Below are positions 1 through 13,200 of a DNA stretch of 64,000 bases, in pieces; within the stretch, counting starts at the first letter, position 1; the number at the start of each line of letters is the position of its first letter. The notes under the pieces are model-generated. The model worked only from the letters and a program-made list of their open reading frames with translations, was not told the DNA's origin and did no database searches. The position numbers and the translations under genes were made by a program. The DNA comes from Eleusine coracana subsp. coracana (lineage: Eukaryota; Streptophyta; Magnoliopsida; Poales; Poaceae): the NCBI GenBank assembly GCA_032690845.1, contig CM064430.1:48953882-49017881 (forward strand), given 5' to 3'.

Positions 1-127
1 TATCTTTTTCATTTCATCTGAATCTCCATGCCCAAGCCCAAAACAATAAGTAATATGGGACAGAGGGAATATGATATTGTAATCATCATTGACCATTCCT
101 GACTTAGTGAAATACAATACTGAGGCA

Positions 128-782
128 TAGGCCTGAGCCTAAAAACCAAGATCCAAAGACCAAAATCAAAAAAACCAGAACCGGGACTGAAAGAACCGAA
201 ATTTCGGGTATCAGGTAGTAGATCCAACTATCCAAAGTTTTTCCTTTAACTTCGGTTCTAATAGGCAGATACCCAAACTACCCAAAGAACTAAAATTCGT
301 CTGCATGTGCTCAAATACATACACATATAAGTTAGAATTAGTGGGCTAATCATATATAAATGTTGATTATTAATCTACAGTGCCTTAGTGAGTTAGTACG
401 TAGTGCCAAATTCTCACCGAAGTCAGAATGAAGCATTGTGTGCACGCGTGCGGCTAGCCGCAATAGAGTAGTTTACAAATTTCTCTCTCCCATTCGACCT
501 ACTTCATGAGAATACATGGCATATACGTTAAAGTATAATATATTATTTAGTCTACTTATCATCGTGAATGATGGTTTATTAATTTTGTGAATTATGTTTT
601 TTGTTGATAAAAGTTTGGGTAGTTTGATCATAACCGAGAACCGAACCGAAATTCAGGTACCCAAACTTTTCGGATACTTATAAAATAGTTGTCAATTAGG
701 ATATCAATTTTAAAGAACCGAAGTTTTAAAAAACCAAAAAAACCAAACCAAAACTTCAGGTAGAACCGAACGCCCAGGCCTA
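128..782. mobile_element. Non-autonomous hAT-type element (about 655 bp)
   Basis: The left end TAGGCCTGAGC and the reverse complement of the right end TAGGCCTGGGC form an 11-bp terminal inverted repeat with one mismatch. The element is flanked by 8-bp direct repeats, ctgaggca (120-127) and gtgaggca (783-790), which match at 7 of 8 positions; an 8-bp duplication is the hAT signature. The interior is AT-rich with many AACCGAA-type words near both ends and holds no transposase. No ORF in it looks coding. Confidence 0.6.
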
Positions 783-1310
783 GTGAGGCACCATACCTCA
801 CGCCGTATATTCAAAGCCGCCATAGCCGACGGCGGACAGCCGTAATCAAGGCCGACTACACGTGTGGCGCAATCAAGGTTGACTACATCCTCCAGGTCCT
901 GCCCAACACAGTGCCACCGACCAAGATCTTCAATCTACTACTTGTCGAGATCCAGCCAGAATCACCAATCACCTCGCTGCCTCATATCAATGGAGGCGGT
1001 GGCGGCTTCTCTAGCATTTTGCCAAACACGACATCCCCTGGACTATGCGTGCATCGCGGCAACCACGCGCTATCATTGCTCATGGCTACCAGCACCATCA
1101 CCGCCAAATTGCCGAGTCACTGCGGTCAGAACCAAGGAACACGAGAACAAAAGAATAGGCCAAAAAAGAAGTAAATGGCAATGTTTGGAAAAATGAAGGA
1201 TTTTATCAAAAGAATAGTATTTCAATTCATTCTAAAAATCAATAAAATTCTATTATTTGTTTTTCTAATCATACCCATACTACTTCATATTACTTCAAAA
1301 TATTACTTCA
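783..1310. other. Intergenic, no gene seen
   Basis: GC-richer DNA (to about 1170) followed by AT-rich DNA. Two overlapping ORFs of 87-110 codons at 864-1196 show no domain, no consistent codon bias and no conserved start. I regard them as chance ORFs. Confidence 0.4.
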
Positions 1311-2540
1311 TTATAAGGATCATGACCATTGAGGTCACCCCAAGGTTTGAATGTTTTTGTGATGAATTACAACTATGAAATTGTGGGCTAATATATATAT
1401 ATACATGAGTGTTGTCTGTGTAGGAATCATCTCTACTTCACTCTATGATGATTATAGATGGTTGCATTGGCGATTAATGACAATGACCACAAGCATGGGG
1501 GCTTGTAAGCTTGATGGAGTCCAAGGATTGATGGAGATTGATCAAGGCTAAGGACAAGCTATGGAGCAAGTGTTGGGAACACTTATCTAGTTGTTAGGGC
1601 TTTGAGCCCATAGGAAAAACCGGACTATCTAGGGGGTCTTGGTCAATTATCTTAGGTCATGTCTAGTCGGTGATATGCATGGATGCTCAGTGAAATCATA
1701 GGCACTAGGTGACAGTGGAGAATCCAAGGAGCAGTTCCGAGAAGCCGGGACATGAAGTCAAGCGAGGACAAGGAGTTTTAGCTTTTGGACGTAGTGATCG
1801 GACAGAGGGATCAATAGAGACTGGACTGTACGGTCACTAGGAGATCAGAGTGGAGTCTACAAGAAAACTGTCAAGTCTAGATACCCTAGAGGCACGATGG
1901 TAGGGCTGAGGCTCGGGACAAAGAGGAAGCAAACTAGAGCTCTCTGGAATGCACAGGACACGAAGAGACCGGACGGTCCAGCCAATACAGGATATCGCCA
2001 GGGATAGTGAAGCCAATGGCTCTGGGAGCCGTTCCAGAAGAGACTGGACGGTCCGGTCTAGGAGTGACCGGATGATCCGGTCAATGGTGTCCAAAAGGAT
2101 GATTTCATGGAGTAACAGTTAGTTGGAGGTTGGATGTCTATATAACTTCGTTGTTGGGGTCTTGGAGACCTATCTTGGCCAGTGGAATTACTTGAAGTAT
2201 TTGGTGAGAGCCAAGAGGAAAAGAGAGGAGCACTAGGAGGAGATATTGCATATCTTGAGAGTACTAGTGAGAGTAACTTGAGCATTGATGCACATCTAAG
2301 GCTAGGGTTCCCTTGAGGGTGTGATCTAGGTTGTTACTCTTGGTCTATGGTGAGACCTAGATCGGTTAGGTGTTGTTGATCGATTGTGAAGGTCGTCACA
2401 TGTTTGTACACAGTTTGAGTCCGCCAGTGAAAGGGGCATCACTAGTGAGCGCCCGTGTCGGCTCGGGGAATCTGGTATGTTCTTGAGGGAGGCGAGCTTG
2501 TGCCTTGGTAGCAGCGGTGACGCGCACTACTTAAAGTGTC
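1311..2540 (+). repeat. Truncated LTR copy of element B (first copy)
   Basis: This stretch repeats the sequence starting at 2726. Shared landmarks in the same order are the word TCATGACCATT..GGTCACCCC (1320 and 2733), the text around TGGAGTCCA and GATCAAGGCTAAGGA, GGACGGTCCGG-type palindromic words, GTTGGGGTCTTGGAGAC, and the GAGCGCCCGTGTCGGCTCGGGG segment (near 2450 and 13945). It stops near 2540, where the other copy continues for about 700 bp more, so it is a 3'-truncated LTR. Several 60-85-codon ORFs inside are not coding. Confidence 0.6.
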
Positions 2541-2725
2541 AATGTAATATATATACATTTGAACCGTCAGATTAAGAGAAATGAATGATCCATATTGCTG
2601 CTATCCCATTGTAAAGGTGCTCTCTTAATTTCCGATACTAAAATTAAAGATGCTCAGTTTTCTCTAGATAAAAAAAATGTACATGCAGCCTTTGCACCTT
2701 TTGATATATATACAAACTTATCGCT

Positions 2726-3656
2726 TGTAAGGTTCATGACCATTAAGGTCACCCCAAGGTATAAATGTGTACACGAGTGTTGTGCATATAAGAAACCTCT
2801 TATTACTTAATGATGATTGCGGATGGTTGCCTTGGCGATGGATGACAATGACCATAAGCATGGAGCTTGATGAGCATGATGGAGTCCAACGGTTATTGGA
2901 GATGGATCAAGGCTAAGGAAAAGCTATGAAGCAAGTGTTTAGAACACTTATCTAGTTGTTAGGGCTTTGAGTATATAGGAAAAAACCCGACTATTAATGG
3001 GGTCTAGGTCATGTCTCTTTAGGTCACACTAGTTGGTGATGTGCATGGATGCTCAGGGAAATCATAGGCATTAGATGACAGTGAAGAAGCCAAGGAGCTA
3101 TTGGAAGAAGACGAAAAAATGAAGTCAAGCGAGAACAAGGAGTTTTAGCTTCTGAAGATAGAGACCGGACAAATAGGTTCTAGAGACCGGATGGTCCGGT
3201 CATCAGGAGGAGATCCAAAACAGAGGAGAAGATGGCTACGAGGAAATCTGTTGGCGCAGAGTTGTAGAGACCGGATTGTACATTCTGTAGACCAAACTAT
3301 ACCATCTGTAGAGACAATTCTGGAACAGATGAGGAAGTGGTTGCAACGGCACTATTTGGAGTTTCAGTGATGAAGATCGAATTGTACGTTCTGTAGACCC
3401 GACTGTACGGTCTGTATGGAGGAAACAACAGACAGAGAGCAATGGCTCTAGAAGAGTCATCTAGTGGAGACCAAACTATCCAGTCTGGACAGTGACTGGA
3501 CCATTCAGTCAGCACGTCCAAAAGTCTGTTTTATGGAGCAACGGCTAGTTTGAGGTTGGAGGCCTATATAAAGTTGTTGCTGGGGTCTTGGAGACTACCT
3601 TTGGCCATAGGGATAGCTGGGAGTATCAGTTGGGAGCCAAAGGGCCAAGAGAGAAA
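2726..3656 (+). repeat. 5' LTR of element B, first part (interrupted)
   Basis: This part begins with TGTAAGG, the inverse of the CCTTACA that ends the related copy at 17372. It aligns in order with 1311-2200. At 3656 it is broken by element A and resumes at 13709: text related to 2210-2310 (a leucine-zipper-free, non-coding stretch with ATATCTTGAGAGT and AACTTGAGCAT words) is found at 13730-13790. Together the two parts make an LTR of about 1.9 kb. Confidence 0.6.
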
Positions 3657-6600
3657 TGTGACATCGCCACCTCAAAATGAGGGGTTAGTCAAGGATCAAT
3701 AGTCGGGTGACACTTGACGAAGCAAGAGTCCATCAATACACAAATGAACATAGAAAATAGAGTGAAATGTCAAAATTAAGTCATTACAATTTAGGTTGAA
3801 ATTTAGGATACAGAAAAGAGTTTTAAAGTTCAAAAATAAAGTCATAGCGGAAGCGAATAATCTCGACAATACATATCTTGCAATAACTCATGGCAGCCCT
3901 TAACCATGAATCATTCATCGTGCTCCTCTGGAGTAGGAGAAACGGGAACCCACTCCATGGTCCATCCCTTTGGGGGTTCACCATTCCAATCTATGTGATT
4001 TCCACTCTCAGTGTGAATAACATGTGATATACCTGTACAAAAACTTAAACAACAAACCCTGAGCAACTAATACTTAGCAAGATTTACCTGTCAAACTGGC
4101 ATGCTAAGGCCGACACCTAGCATGCAGGGGGCTGACCAGAGGTTGTTGGAATAGTTGTAAAAACAGCACTAATACTTCGATCCTTAGTTTTGTCATATTT
4201 TAGATAAATTAATAGGGTTCTTGCATAAAATAAATGTGGTGCAACTATACTACAGCAATCATAGTTGAAATACAATTAATAGAAATATAGCAAGTATATT
4301 AATCATTATTATTTCACCTTCTTACTACAATAGGACATAACAACAATGTGACAGCGATCACAAGTGGTACTCAATAACCGCGAGGGATGGCGACTCGAAT
4401 CGAGTTACATCCTATAGGAGAAACCCAAATACACGTCGCAAGCACACTCCAAGGAGTCACGTACGACAACCTTTTGTGAGATACAACAGGGTTGGTTCAG
4501 GTCCCACTTTTCCCGAGTACACGTCACCCCATATGATCCTTCCATCGAAGCAATCCATGGATAGCACATGCACTCTCCCTTCCAACACATACCCATATTC
4601 CACCATACCCGCTTCATCACCAGAAGAAGAGTAGGGTATCGTCCAACCACTGCGGTAATCCAGCTACGTCGGTTTACTAGTGCCCATATCACTAGCATGC
4701 CCTTGGTACTGTTCAAACTTGCTCAACGGGGCCACACTCGAAACGGTTCCCAACCGATACAAACGGGGCTATGGCAACCAAGGTCCAACCTTATCATCTC
4801 ATCCTACACATGCACTTCCCCGTTCAGTCTCAATTTAATTCCTTTCTCAAGCTTAGGAGGGTAATAGTGATCAACTACCATATATCGAGTAATCCCCAGA
4901 CTACTCGATGTTTGCTATCGAGACCCACAATTAAGCCTAGCATTTCTAACGAGGCTTGTACAACTATACTCTTACCCATAGGATTTATTTGGTCTACATG
5001 CATCTAGGCTTCAACCAATTTCTACACGTAATGCATAATACATGACACGCATACAGGTGATAGTAAATAAAAACTTTCAAAACATAGGAGTGCATCGGGG
5101 CTTGCCTTGGCCCAGATCGTAGTTAGCACTCTCAGAAATATTTAACTAAGCTCCGGGCTCCTCCAGAACTCTCTCCACTTTCACGTTCCCGTCGTTGAGT
5201 CCTAAGGGATGAACTGCAATACAAGTAAGGATAGAGAGGAATTCATGGCACTTCCTCAACAAATGCATGCTATGACATGATGCATGTATAAAGTATAGGG
5301 GTGCATTCGGAGATAATATTGGTGACTCTTTATTTTTCTTTCATATAGTTTCGTATAATGAAAGCGGACTTTATAGTGACAACGGTGCAACGGAGAAGTA
5401 TGTTTAAACCATCTAGGTGAGCATACATGATGATCAGGGGCAAATGAATGTAATAAAAACTAAAATAACAAGGAGAAAATTGTGCATGTAATTACCATAC
5501 AAAGGTACATTCTCAAGTTAATAATATTCAAAATTTTTGCCATTACTAAAAACAAATTAATGTTATTATGGCTAAGCATGGATCTTGAAGATAAATACCA
5601 GTGAGAAAAATATATGTTGTGTAGGACAGTATGCAAGATTTTTATGCCAAATCTCATAGCGAGAATAGGTACCAATATTTTCTTTTAATTAAAATAGTGT
5701 AAATACTAAATTATTCATTACAGATAAAATAATTCGAATTTAAATATGCCTCTTGATGAGATGCATGTAAATGATGAATCATACATGCATGTAAAATTTG
5801 AGATTTATATTATTATCTGTTAATTAGTTATGATTTTATGTCTATTTTTAATCATTAAATACATGCATAAACAAATAAGTACTTTTGGTGTGATTTCTTA
5901 ATTTTCTAAAATATTAGACAACCATATGAACCAAAAAAAATTTACTTTGCCCCTAAACTCGAAATATAACTTTAGTTATGGATTTTACAACCGCAATCTA
6001 TTTACAGGCAGTATTTAAAGGCTAAAAAAAGAAGAAAAAAAACAAATACGGGGCCAGTCAGATCTGAGCCACACGCATTGCCACGCGGGGCTCAGCACAC
6101 TGGATCCGGGCCAGACCAGCACCAGGTCATGCTGGACCTCAGCCATGAAGGCCGTTGCTTCCCGAGCACGACGACGCCTCGATGGAGTCGGCCGTACCTC
6201 AGCCATTGAGGACGCAAGATACACCAACGCGAAGAGCTTGAGATGGCGAGCGCGATGGGGGGTGACGTGAGGTGAGAATCTCACCGGAGTGGCTGGCGGC
6301 AAGCGACGAACTTGGGAAATGGCTCTCGGTTTTCGAATTTTTGCGATTTGCTCGGTGACATGCACGGGCTGAAATGGGGTGCAAATGAAAGAGGAGGGCG
6401 ATACGAAGAGCTTGAGTCAGATGATCTGCGTCGGGGAGACACGAGGCGGCCGGCGGCGAGCTTGTCTTGGTGGCAGCAATGGCGTGCGTGAAAATAAGAG
6501 AGAGAGCGGAGAGAAATGGCAAAAGGGGAAAGTGAGGAGAAGGCCGAAACCGGGGTGCCGACCCATGGTTTTGCCCATGCCGGGCCGACCAGGGGCCTCC

Positions 6601-7155
6601 CCGCCGGTGTACGGTCACCACGCGGCGCAGTGGCGCCGGACGGTCGGGCCCGCGCCGGAGGAAGAAGAGAAAGACGAGGCTGACAGGTGGGTTCCGGGGA
6701 GATTTTTCTTTTTTGTTGGTTTTCCAAAGTGCCTTCTCTTCATAATTTCATATCTTTATTTCTATACCACCACTGAGAAAACTAAAAATATGTACGTGTT
6801 CATAATGACTTGCTCTTAATTTGGAACTGAGTTTATACTCCAAATTGATTTCAAATTTGAACAGGAATTTTACCAATTGGGCATATTTTTGAGTATTTAG
6901 AGATTTATTTGGGGCACTTCTGCTTACGAAAAAAATTATGAAATTTTGTCCAAAATTTTATTTCACTTAGTACTATAACATATATTTTTGGTGATCATAG
7001 GTGTTATTCAGAAGTTATAACTTGCAGTTCAATGTCATTCAAATTTGAGCAAAATTCGGGCGAAAGGTTTCAAATTGCTCTCAAAATTTTTGGATGAACT
7101 CATTCTGTGTTGGCTTTGGTGCCTAGGATGCTAGAGTGACACCACGGGTGTCACA
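3657..7155 (-). repeat. 3' LTR of element A
   Basis: This 3,499-bp repeat is nearly identical over its whole length to 10222-13708, with scattered substitutions and a few short indels visible by eye. A GC-rich patch at 6050-6700 gives ORFs of 103-148 codons on both strands, shared with the other LTR at 12640-13280. Their overlap in several frames argues for base composition rather than protein coding. Confidence 0.88.
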
Positions 7156-7171
7156 GCCCTCCCCCCTTAAA
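7156..7171 (-). other. Polypurine tract of element A
   Basis: Read on the minus strand, TTAAGGGGGGAGGGC abuts the first TGTGACACC of the 3' LTR. This is the usual position and composition of the plus-strand primer of LTR elements and fixes the orientation as minus. Confidence 0.8.
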
Positions 7172-7177
7172 AAAATC

Positions 7178-8643
7178 TCATCCCGAGATTAAAACAGTTA
7201 TTTGAGAGCAAGAGGGGGAAAAACCGAACCTTAAGTACAAAGCTAGGACTTCGGGATAATGAGTGTTTATAAACTCTTCTTGTTCCCAAGTAGCTTATCT
7301 GTCAAAGTGGTTACTCCATTGAACCTTGTAGGAAGTGATGGTCTTGTTTCTTGTTACGCGGTCTTTTTGATCGATAATCCGGACGGGGTGTTCGGAATGT
7401 GAAAGGTCTTCCTTCAATTGATCCATTCCTTGAATGATGATATCAGAGGGTGCCTTCAAACATTTTATGAGTTGTGATACATGGAATACATTGTGCATTC
7501 TGAATAGTTTTGCCGGTAATTGCAAACAATACTCAGCGGAACCATACTTTTCAATGATTTTGAACGGGCCTATGTAATGTGGTGCAAGCTTTCCTTGTAT
7601 TCCAAATTGTTGCACGACTTTAGTAGGAGAGACATGCAAATACACAAGATCTCCTTTCTCAAATTCCAAGGGTCGACGTCTCTTATCTGCGTAGCTTATT
7701 TGACGAGATTGTGTCGCTTTCAAGTTGGCTTGAATGGCACGTGCTTTCTCCTCAGCTTGGATTACTAGATCAGGACCAAAGATAGTTCTCTCTCCGGATT
7801 CTGACCAGTTCGGAGGTGGACGACATGAGTGGCCATATAGTGGTTCAAACAGGGACATTTTTATGCTCTCTTGATAGCTATTATTGTACGAAAATTCTAT
7901 GAAAGGTAGGTGTTCGTCCCAATTCTTCCCACTCGATAAAACACATGCTCTCAATATGTCTTCCAAGAATTGATTTACTCGTTCAGTTTGACCATCGCTT
8001 TGAGGGTGATATGCAGAACTTCGAATTAATGTGGTGTCTAAACAAGCATGCAAGTGCTCCCAGAAACTAGCAACAAACACGGCTCCTCCATCTGAAATAA
8101 TGGTCTTGGGCACCCCGTGCAAGCATAGCACTCGAGAGATGTAGAGTTCGGCATATTTCTTAGGTCTATACTTGGTGCAGACGGGGATAAAGTGAGCAGA
8201 CTTGGTTAATCTATCAATAATAACCCAAATAGAATCATGCTTATGAAAAAGGTAAGGGGCAATCCAACAATGAAATCCATAGATATGTCTTCCCACTTCC
8301 ACTTAGGAATATTCAGTGGCTGCAATAAACTTGCTTTCTTCAAGTGATCGGCTTTGACACGCTGACAGGTGTTACACTCGGCCACGTATCATGCGATCTC
8401 ACGCTTCATGCGATTCCACCAAAACTTTTCCTTTAATCCATGATACATCTTGTTGCAGTCAGGGTGGATAGAATACTTAGACAAATGTGCCTCATCCTTC
8501 GGAGTCGGGGGTGCCTCAGAGTCATGTCCTGAGTTCTCTTCATCTCCCTTAGCGGGTGGAGGGGCTACTTGGACTATTTGTTGTCCGAGCACATGCCTGA
8601 GGTGGTCCTCAAGTTGTATGATGGTCTCATGAAGCCATCCAAT
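7178..8643 (-). pseudogene. Ty3/gypsy integrase with zinc-binding N-terminus and chromo-like tail (broken)
   Basis: An integrase would insert the retroelement cDNA into nuclear DNA. In order on the minus strand: a His/Cys zinc-binding module (HLSKYSIHPDCNKMY, then CNTCQRV), the catalytic core with WVIIDRLTKSAHF, IISDGGAVF and QTERVNQFLEDIL (the D, D, E residues), and a C-terminal part with FEKGDLVYL, GPFKII and FHVSQL. A tail with YKVQWSNHFDR, then ATWEQEE after a stop, resembles the end of gypsy chromo-type integrases. Breaks: an in-frame TGA after KREIA (about 8391), a frameshift near 8240-8290 just before WVIIDRL, and a TAA at 7295. The natural stop appears to be TGA at 7178. No reverse transcriptase lies upstream. 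The family assignment is firm; function is lost. Confidence 0.85.
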
Positions 8644-9009
8644 CTATTGTTGTGCTTGATCTAGCTGAGCTTGAAGTTGAAAAATCTGTTGGTGGTTTAC
8701 TATAATGTCACGTTGGGCAAGCTGCTGCTGCACCTCGACGAGTTCATCCTCGGCTCCGAGGCGCTGGTCATCAACTAACTCCACCATTTCAGCGGACTCG
8801 CCAAGTTGCACACCCAACTCAAGAGCTTGGCCCGCAAGTTGGTGACCATTGACGGTTAAGGTTTGAACCATCCCTTCCAGTTTAGCGACACGCCCTTTGT
8901 GCAGCTGAGCATCAAGGTGTTCTTGGTCTCTGATTATGAGTTGCTTCTCCAACTCCTTGATGCGAGCGGCCATAGCGGCGTTCTCAACGATAGCCTTAGA
9001 AGTAGCCAT
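8644..9009 (-). CDS. Coiled-coil ORF of element A, unknown function
   Basis: This 121-codon ORF starts ATGGCTACTTCTAAG and encodes an Ala/Leu/Gln/Glu-rich chain with heptad-like spacing (MAARIKELEKQL; LVEVQQQLAQRD; FQLQAQLDQAQQ), which predicts a long coiled coil. It ends at TAG (8644-8646), but the same frame stays open past this stop (IGWLHETIIQLEDHL and on) into the integrase zinc module. The coiled coil may thus have formed one reading frame with the integrase before the nonsense mutation. It sits where gag is expected but shows no gag core or zinc knuckle. It could be the N-terminus of an unusual gag or a sequence acquired by the element. Any protein now made would be retrotransposon-encoded. 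Confidence 0.5.
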   Translation of the reverse strand: MATSKAIVENAAMAARIKELEKQLIIRDQEHLDAQLHKGRVAKLEGMVQTLTVNGHQLAGQALELGVQLGESAEMVELVDDQRLGAEDELVEVQQQLAQRDIIVNHQQIFQLQAQLDQAQQ

Positions 9010-10206
9010 CTGCGGGAATGAGTTAAAATCAGATCATGACTTTTGTGTTATCATAAAACATGCCAATTGATTCAGCATATTAAGATTACAAAAGGTGCAA
9101 CTAAGTAAAAATTATTTAAAAATCATTTATCACATTTTGACCGATTCTACAACTATCCCTAAAATCTGTCTTTCTACTGACAATCTGCACAAAAATCCAA
9201 ACTGCTCTTTATGGGTGCATAATCATTACTTTGGATTCATACCAATGTTTTAGAACATTTCCATAGCTTTTCAACGCCTACTCATACAGCCTCATAGTAT
9301 CAGTGGTTTAGGAGTTTTGAATTTTTAGAGTTCTGGTTGACTGCTGATATCCTATTCTGGACAGAAAAAGGTTTGTCTTAAGATGGCTGCTAATTGCTAG
9401 TTTATGTGCTCCAAATCAAAAGTATTAGAACATGAAAGTTGTAGATAGTTTCATAACCTTCCAGGGAGTATTAGAACACCAAATTTGGTTCAGTAGTTTG
9501 AGAGTTATGCTTTTTTAAACTTGACTGAATTTTCTGAACCTTCAGTTTTCAGATTAGGTGTTAGTTTGTAATTTGAAATTTTTACATGGTTAAAACTCTT
9601 AACCAACATACTGGGAGATTATTTACATTCAATTGAGGTCAATTAGGGTCATTAGGCTCATTGAAAATTTTTACCTTTTATTTTTATTGATATGAGAAAT
9701 GCACATATGAACGCAAACATGATTACATGATAATATGTCGTCCTAACGTCGTCACCAACATAAAAATTTGGTCAATAAAGTGATCATACGTGACCTCGGT
9801 GGCAAGCATGATCTCTCAACATTTGGTTAGTTGTTCGCTAACGAGCTAAATATTCGTGGTAAGCGTACCTGTAGAAAATAGATTTCAAAAATAGCACATC
9901 AAATTCAAAAGAAACGAGCCAAAAATAATCCCTTATTATCACCCCAAGGTCGGATACTGATGTTCGACGCAATCAGCCCGCGTTCACACCATTGTGCTAA
10001 CTTTCCATGCTATTATCCACATGGCGGGACACATACCTACGTTGTTGATGCCATAGATACAAGTATTTAAACAAACAACCTCCTACAGTTAGCTTGCCAC
10101 CTGAATCATAGCTAATAACACTCATAATAGGGCTTACTACTCGTACCTCACCGTAAGCGTAGGTTTTCGAAAATTAGTGTTTATTTGTGGTATTAATCCT
10201 GAGCTA
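9010..10206 (-). other. Untranslated leader of element A
   Basis: About 1.2 kb between the primer binding site and the first ORF. It is AT-rich with no ORF worth reporting. Such long leaders are common in large plant gypsy elements and may carry packaging signals; none can be pointed to here. Confidence 0.5.
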
Positions 10207-10218
10207 GCTCTGGTACCA
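10207..10218 (-). other. Primer binding site of element A (initiator tRNA-Met type)
   Basis: On the minus strand TGGTACCAGAGC lies three bases inside the 5' LTR. It differs at one base from TGGTATCAGAGC, the common plant site complementary to the 3' end of initiator tRNA-Met. Confidence 0.8.
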
Positions 10219-10221
10219 AGC

Positions 10222-13200
10222 TGTGACATCGCCACCTCAAAATAAGGGGTTAGTCAAGGATCGATACTCGGGTGACACTTGACAAAGTAAGAGTCCATCA
10301 ATACACAAATAAACATAGAAAATAGAGTAAAATATGGAAATTAAGTCATTACAATTTAGGTTCAAATTTAGGATATAGAAAAGAGTTTTAAAGTTCAAAA
10401 ATGAAGTCATAGCGGAAGCGAATGATCTCGATGATACATATCTTATAATAACTCATGGTAGCCCTTAACCATGAATCATTCATCGTGCTCCTCTAAAGTA
10501 GGAGAAACGGGAACCCACTCCATGGTCCATCCCTTTGGGGGTTCACCATCCCACTCTATGTGATTTCCACTCTCAGTGTGAATAACATGTGACATACCTG
10601 TATAAAAACTTAAACAACAAACCCTGAGCAACTAATACTTAGCAAGATTTACCCGTCAAACTGGCATGCTAAGGCCAACACCTAGCATGCAGGGGGCTGA
10701 TCAGAGGTTGTTGGAATAGTTACAAAAACAGCACTAATACTTTGGTCCTTAGTTTTGTCATATTTTAGACAAATTAATAGGGTTCTTGCATAAAATAAAT
10801 GTGGTGCAGCTATACTATAGCAATCATAGTTGAAATACAATTAATAAATACAGCAAATATATTAATCATTATTATTTCACCTTCTTACTACAATGGGACA
10901 CAACAACAATATGACAGCGATCACAAGTGGTACTCAATAACCGCGAGGGATGGCGACTCGAATCGAGTTACATCCTATAGGAGAAACCCAAATACACGGC
11001 GTACGTACACTCCAAGGAGTCACGTACGACAACCTTTCGCGAGATACAACAGGGTTGATCCGAGTCCCACTTTTCCTGAGTACACGTCACCCCATGCGAT
11101 CCTTCCGTCGAAGCAATCCATGGATAGCACATGCACTCTCCCTTCCAACACATACCCATATTCCACCATACCCGCTTCATCACCAGAAGAAGAGTAGGGT
11201 ATCATTCAACCACTGCGGTAATCCAGCTACGTCGGTTTACTAGTGCCCATATCATTAGCATGCCCTTGGTACTGTTCAAACTTGCTCAACGGGGCCACAC
11301 TCGAAACGGTTCCCAACCGACACAAACGGGGCTATGGCAACCAAGGTCCAACCTTGTCATCTCATCCTACACATGCACTTCCCCGTTCAGTCTCAATTTA
11401 ATTCCTTTCTCAAGCTTAGGAGGGTAATAGTGATCAACTACCATATATCGAGTAATCCCCAGACTACTCGATGTTTGCTATCGAGACCCACAATTAAGCC
11501 TAGCATTTCTAACGAGGCTTGTACAACTATACTCTTACCCATAGGATTTATTTGGTCTACATGCATCTAGGCTTCAACCAATTTCTACACGTAATGCATA
11601 ATACATGACACGCATACAGGTGATAGTAAATAAAAACTTTCAAAACATAGGAGTACATTGGGGCTTGCCTTGGCCCAGATCGTAGTTAGCACTCTCAGAA
11701 ATATTTAACTAAGCTCCGGGCTCCTCCAGAACTCTCTCCACTTTCACGTTCCCGTCGTTGAGTCCTAAGGGATGAACTGCAATACAAGTAAGGATAGAGA
11801 GGAATTCATGGTACTTCCTCAACAAATGCATGCTATGATATGATGCTTGTATAAAGTATAGGGGTGCATTAGGAGATAATATTGATGACTCTTTATTTTT
11901 CTTTCATATAGTTTCGTATAATGAGAACGGACTTTATAGTGACAACGGTGCAACGGAGAAGTATGTTTAAACCATCTAGGTGAGCATACATGATGATCAG
12001 GGGCAAATCAATGTAATAAAAACTAAAATGACAAGAAGAAAAGTGTGCATGTAATTACCATACAAAGATACATTCTCATGTTAATTATATTCAAAATTTT
12101 TGCCATTACTAAAAACAAATTAATGTTATTATGGCTAAGCATGGATCTTGAAGATAAATGCCATTGAGAAAAATATATGTTGTGTAGGACAGTATGCAAG
12201 ATGTTTATACCAAATCTCATGACGAGAATAGACACCAATATTTTCTATTAATTAAAATAGTGCAAACACTAAATTATTCATTATAGATAAAATAATTCGA
12301 ATTTAAATATGCCTCTTGATGAGATGCATGTAAATGATGAATCTTACATGCATTTAAAATTTGAGATTTATATTATTATTTGTTAATTAGTTATGATTTT
12401 ATGTCTATTTTCAATCATTAAATACATGTATAAATAAATAAGTATTTTTGGTGTGATTTATCAATTTTCTAAAATACTAGACAACCATATGAACCAAAAA
12501 AAAAATAATTTGCCCCTAAACTCGAAATATAACTTTAGTTATGGATTTTACAACCGCAATCTATTTACAGGCAGTATTTAAAGGCAAGAAAAAGAAAAAA
12601 TACAAATAGGGGGCCAGTCAGATCTTAGCCACACTAATTGCCACACGGGGCTCAGCACACTCGATCCGGGCCAGACCAGCACCAGGTCGTGCTGGACCTC
12701 AGCAATGAAGGCCGTGGCTTGTCGTGCGCCTCGATGGAGTTGGCCGGAACTCAGCCATTGACGACGCGAGATACACCAACGCGAAGAGCTTGAGATGGCG
12801 AGCGTGAGGGGGGGTGACGTGAGGCGAGAATCTCACCGGAGTGGCTGGCGGCAAACGACGAACTTGGGAAATGGCTCTCGGTTTTCGAATTTTTGTGGTT
12901 TGCTCGGTGACATGCACGGGCCGAAATGGAGGTGCAAATGAAAGAGGAGGGCGATACGAAGAGCTTGAGTCAGATGATCTGCGCCGGGGAGACACGAGGC
13001 AGCCGGCGGCGAGCTCGCCTTGGTGGCAGCAATGGCGTGCGTGAAAATGAGAGAGAGAGCAGAGAGAAATGGCAAAAGGGGAAAGTGAGGAGAAGGCTGA
13101 AACCGGGGTGCCGACCCATGGTTTTGCCCACGCCGGGCCGACCAGGGACCTCCCCGCCGATGTACGGTCGCCATGCGGTGCAGTGGCGCCGGAGGGTCGG

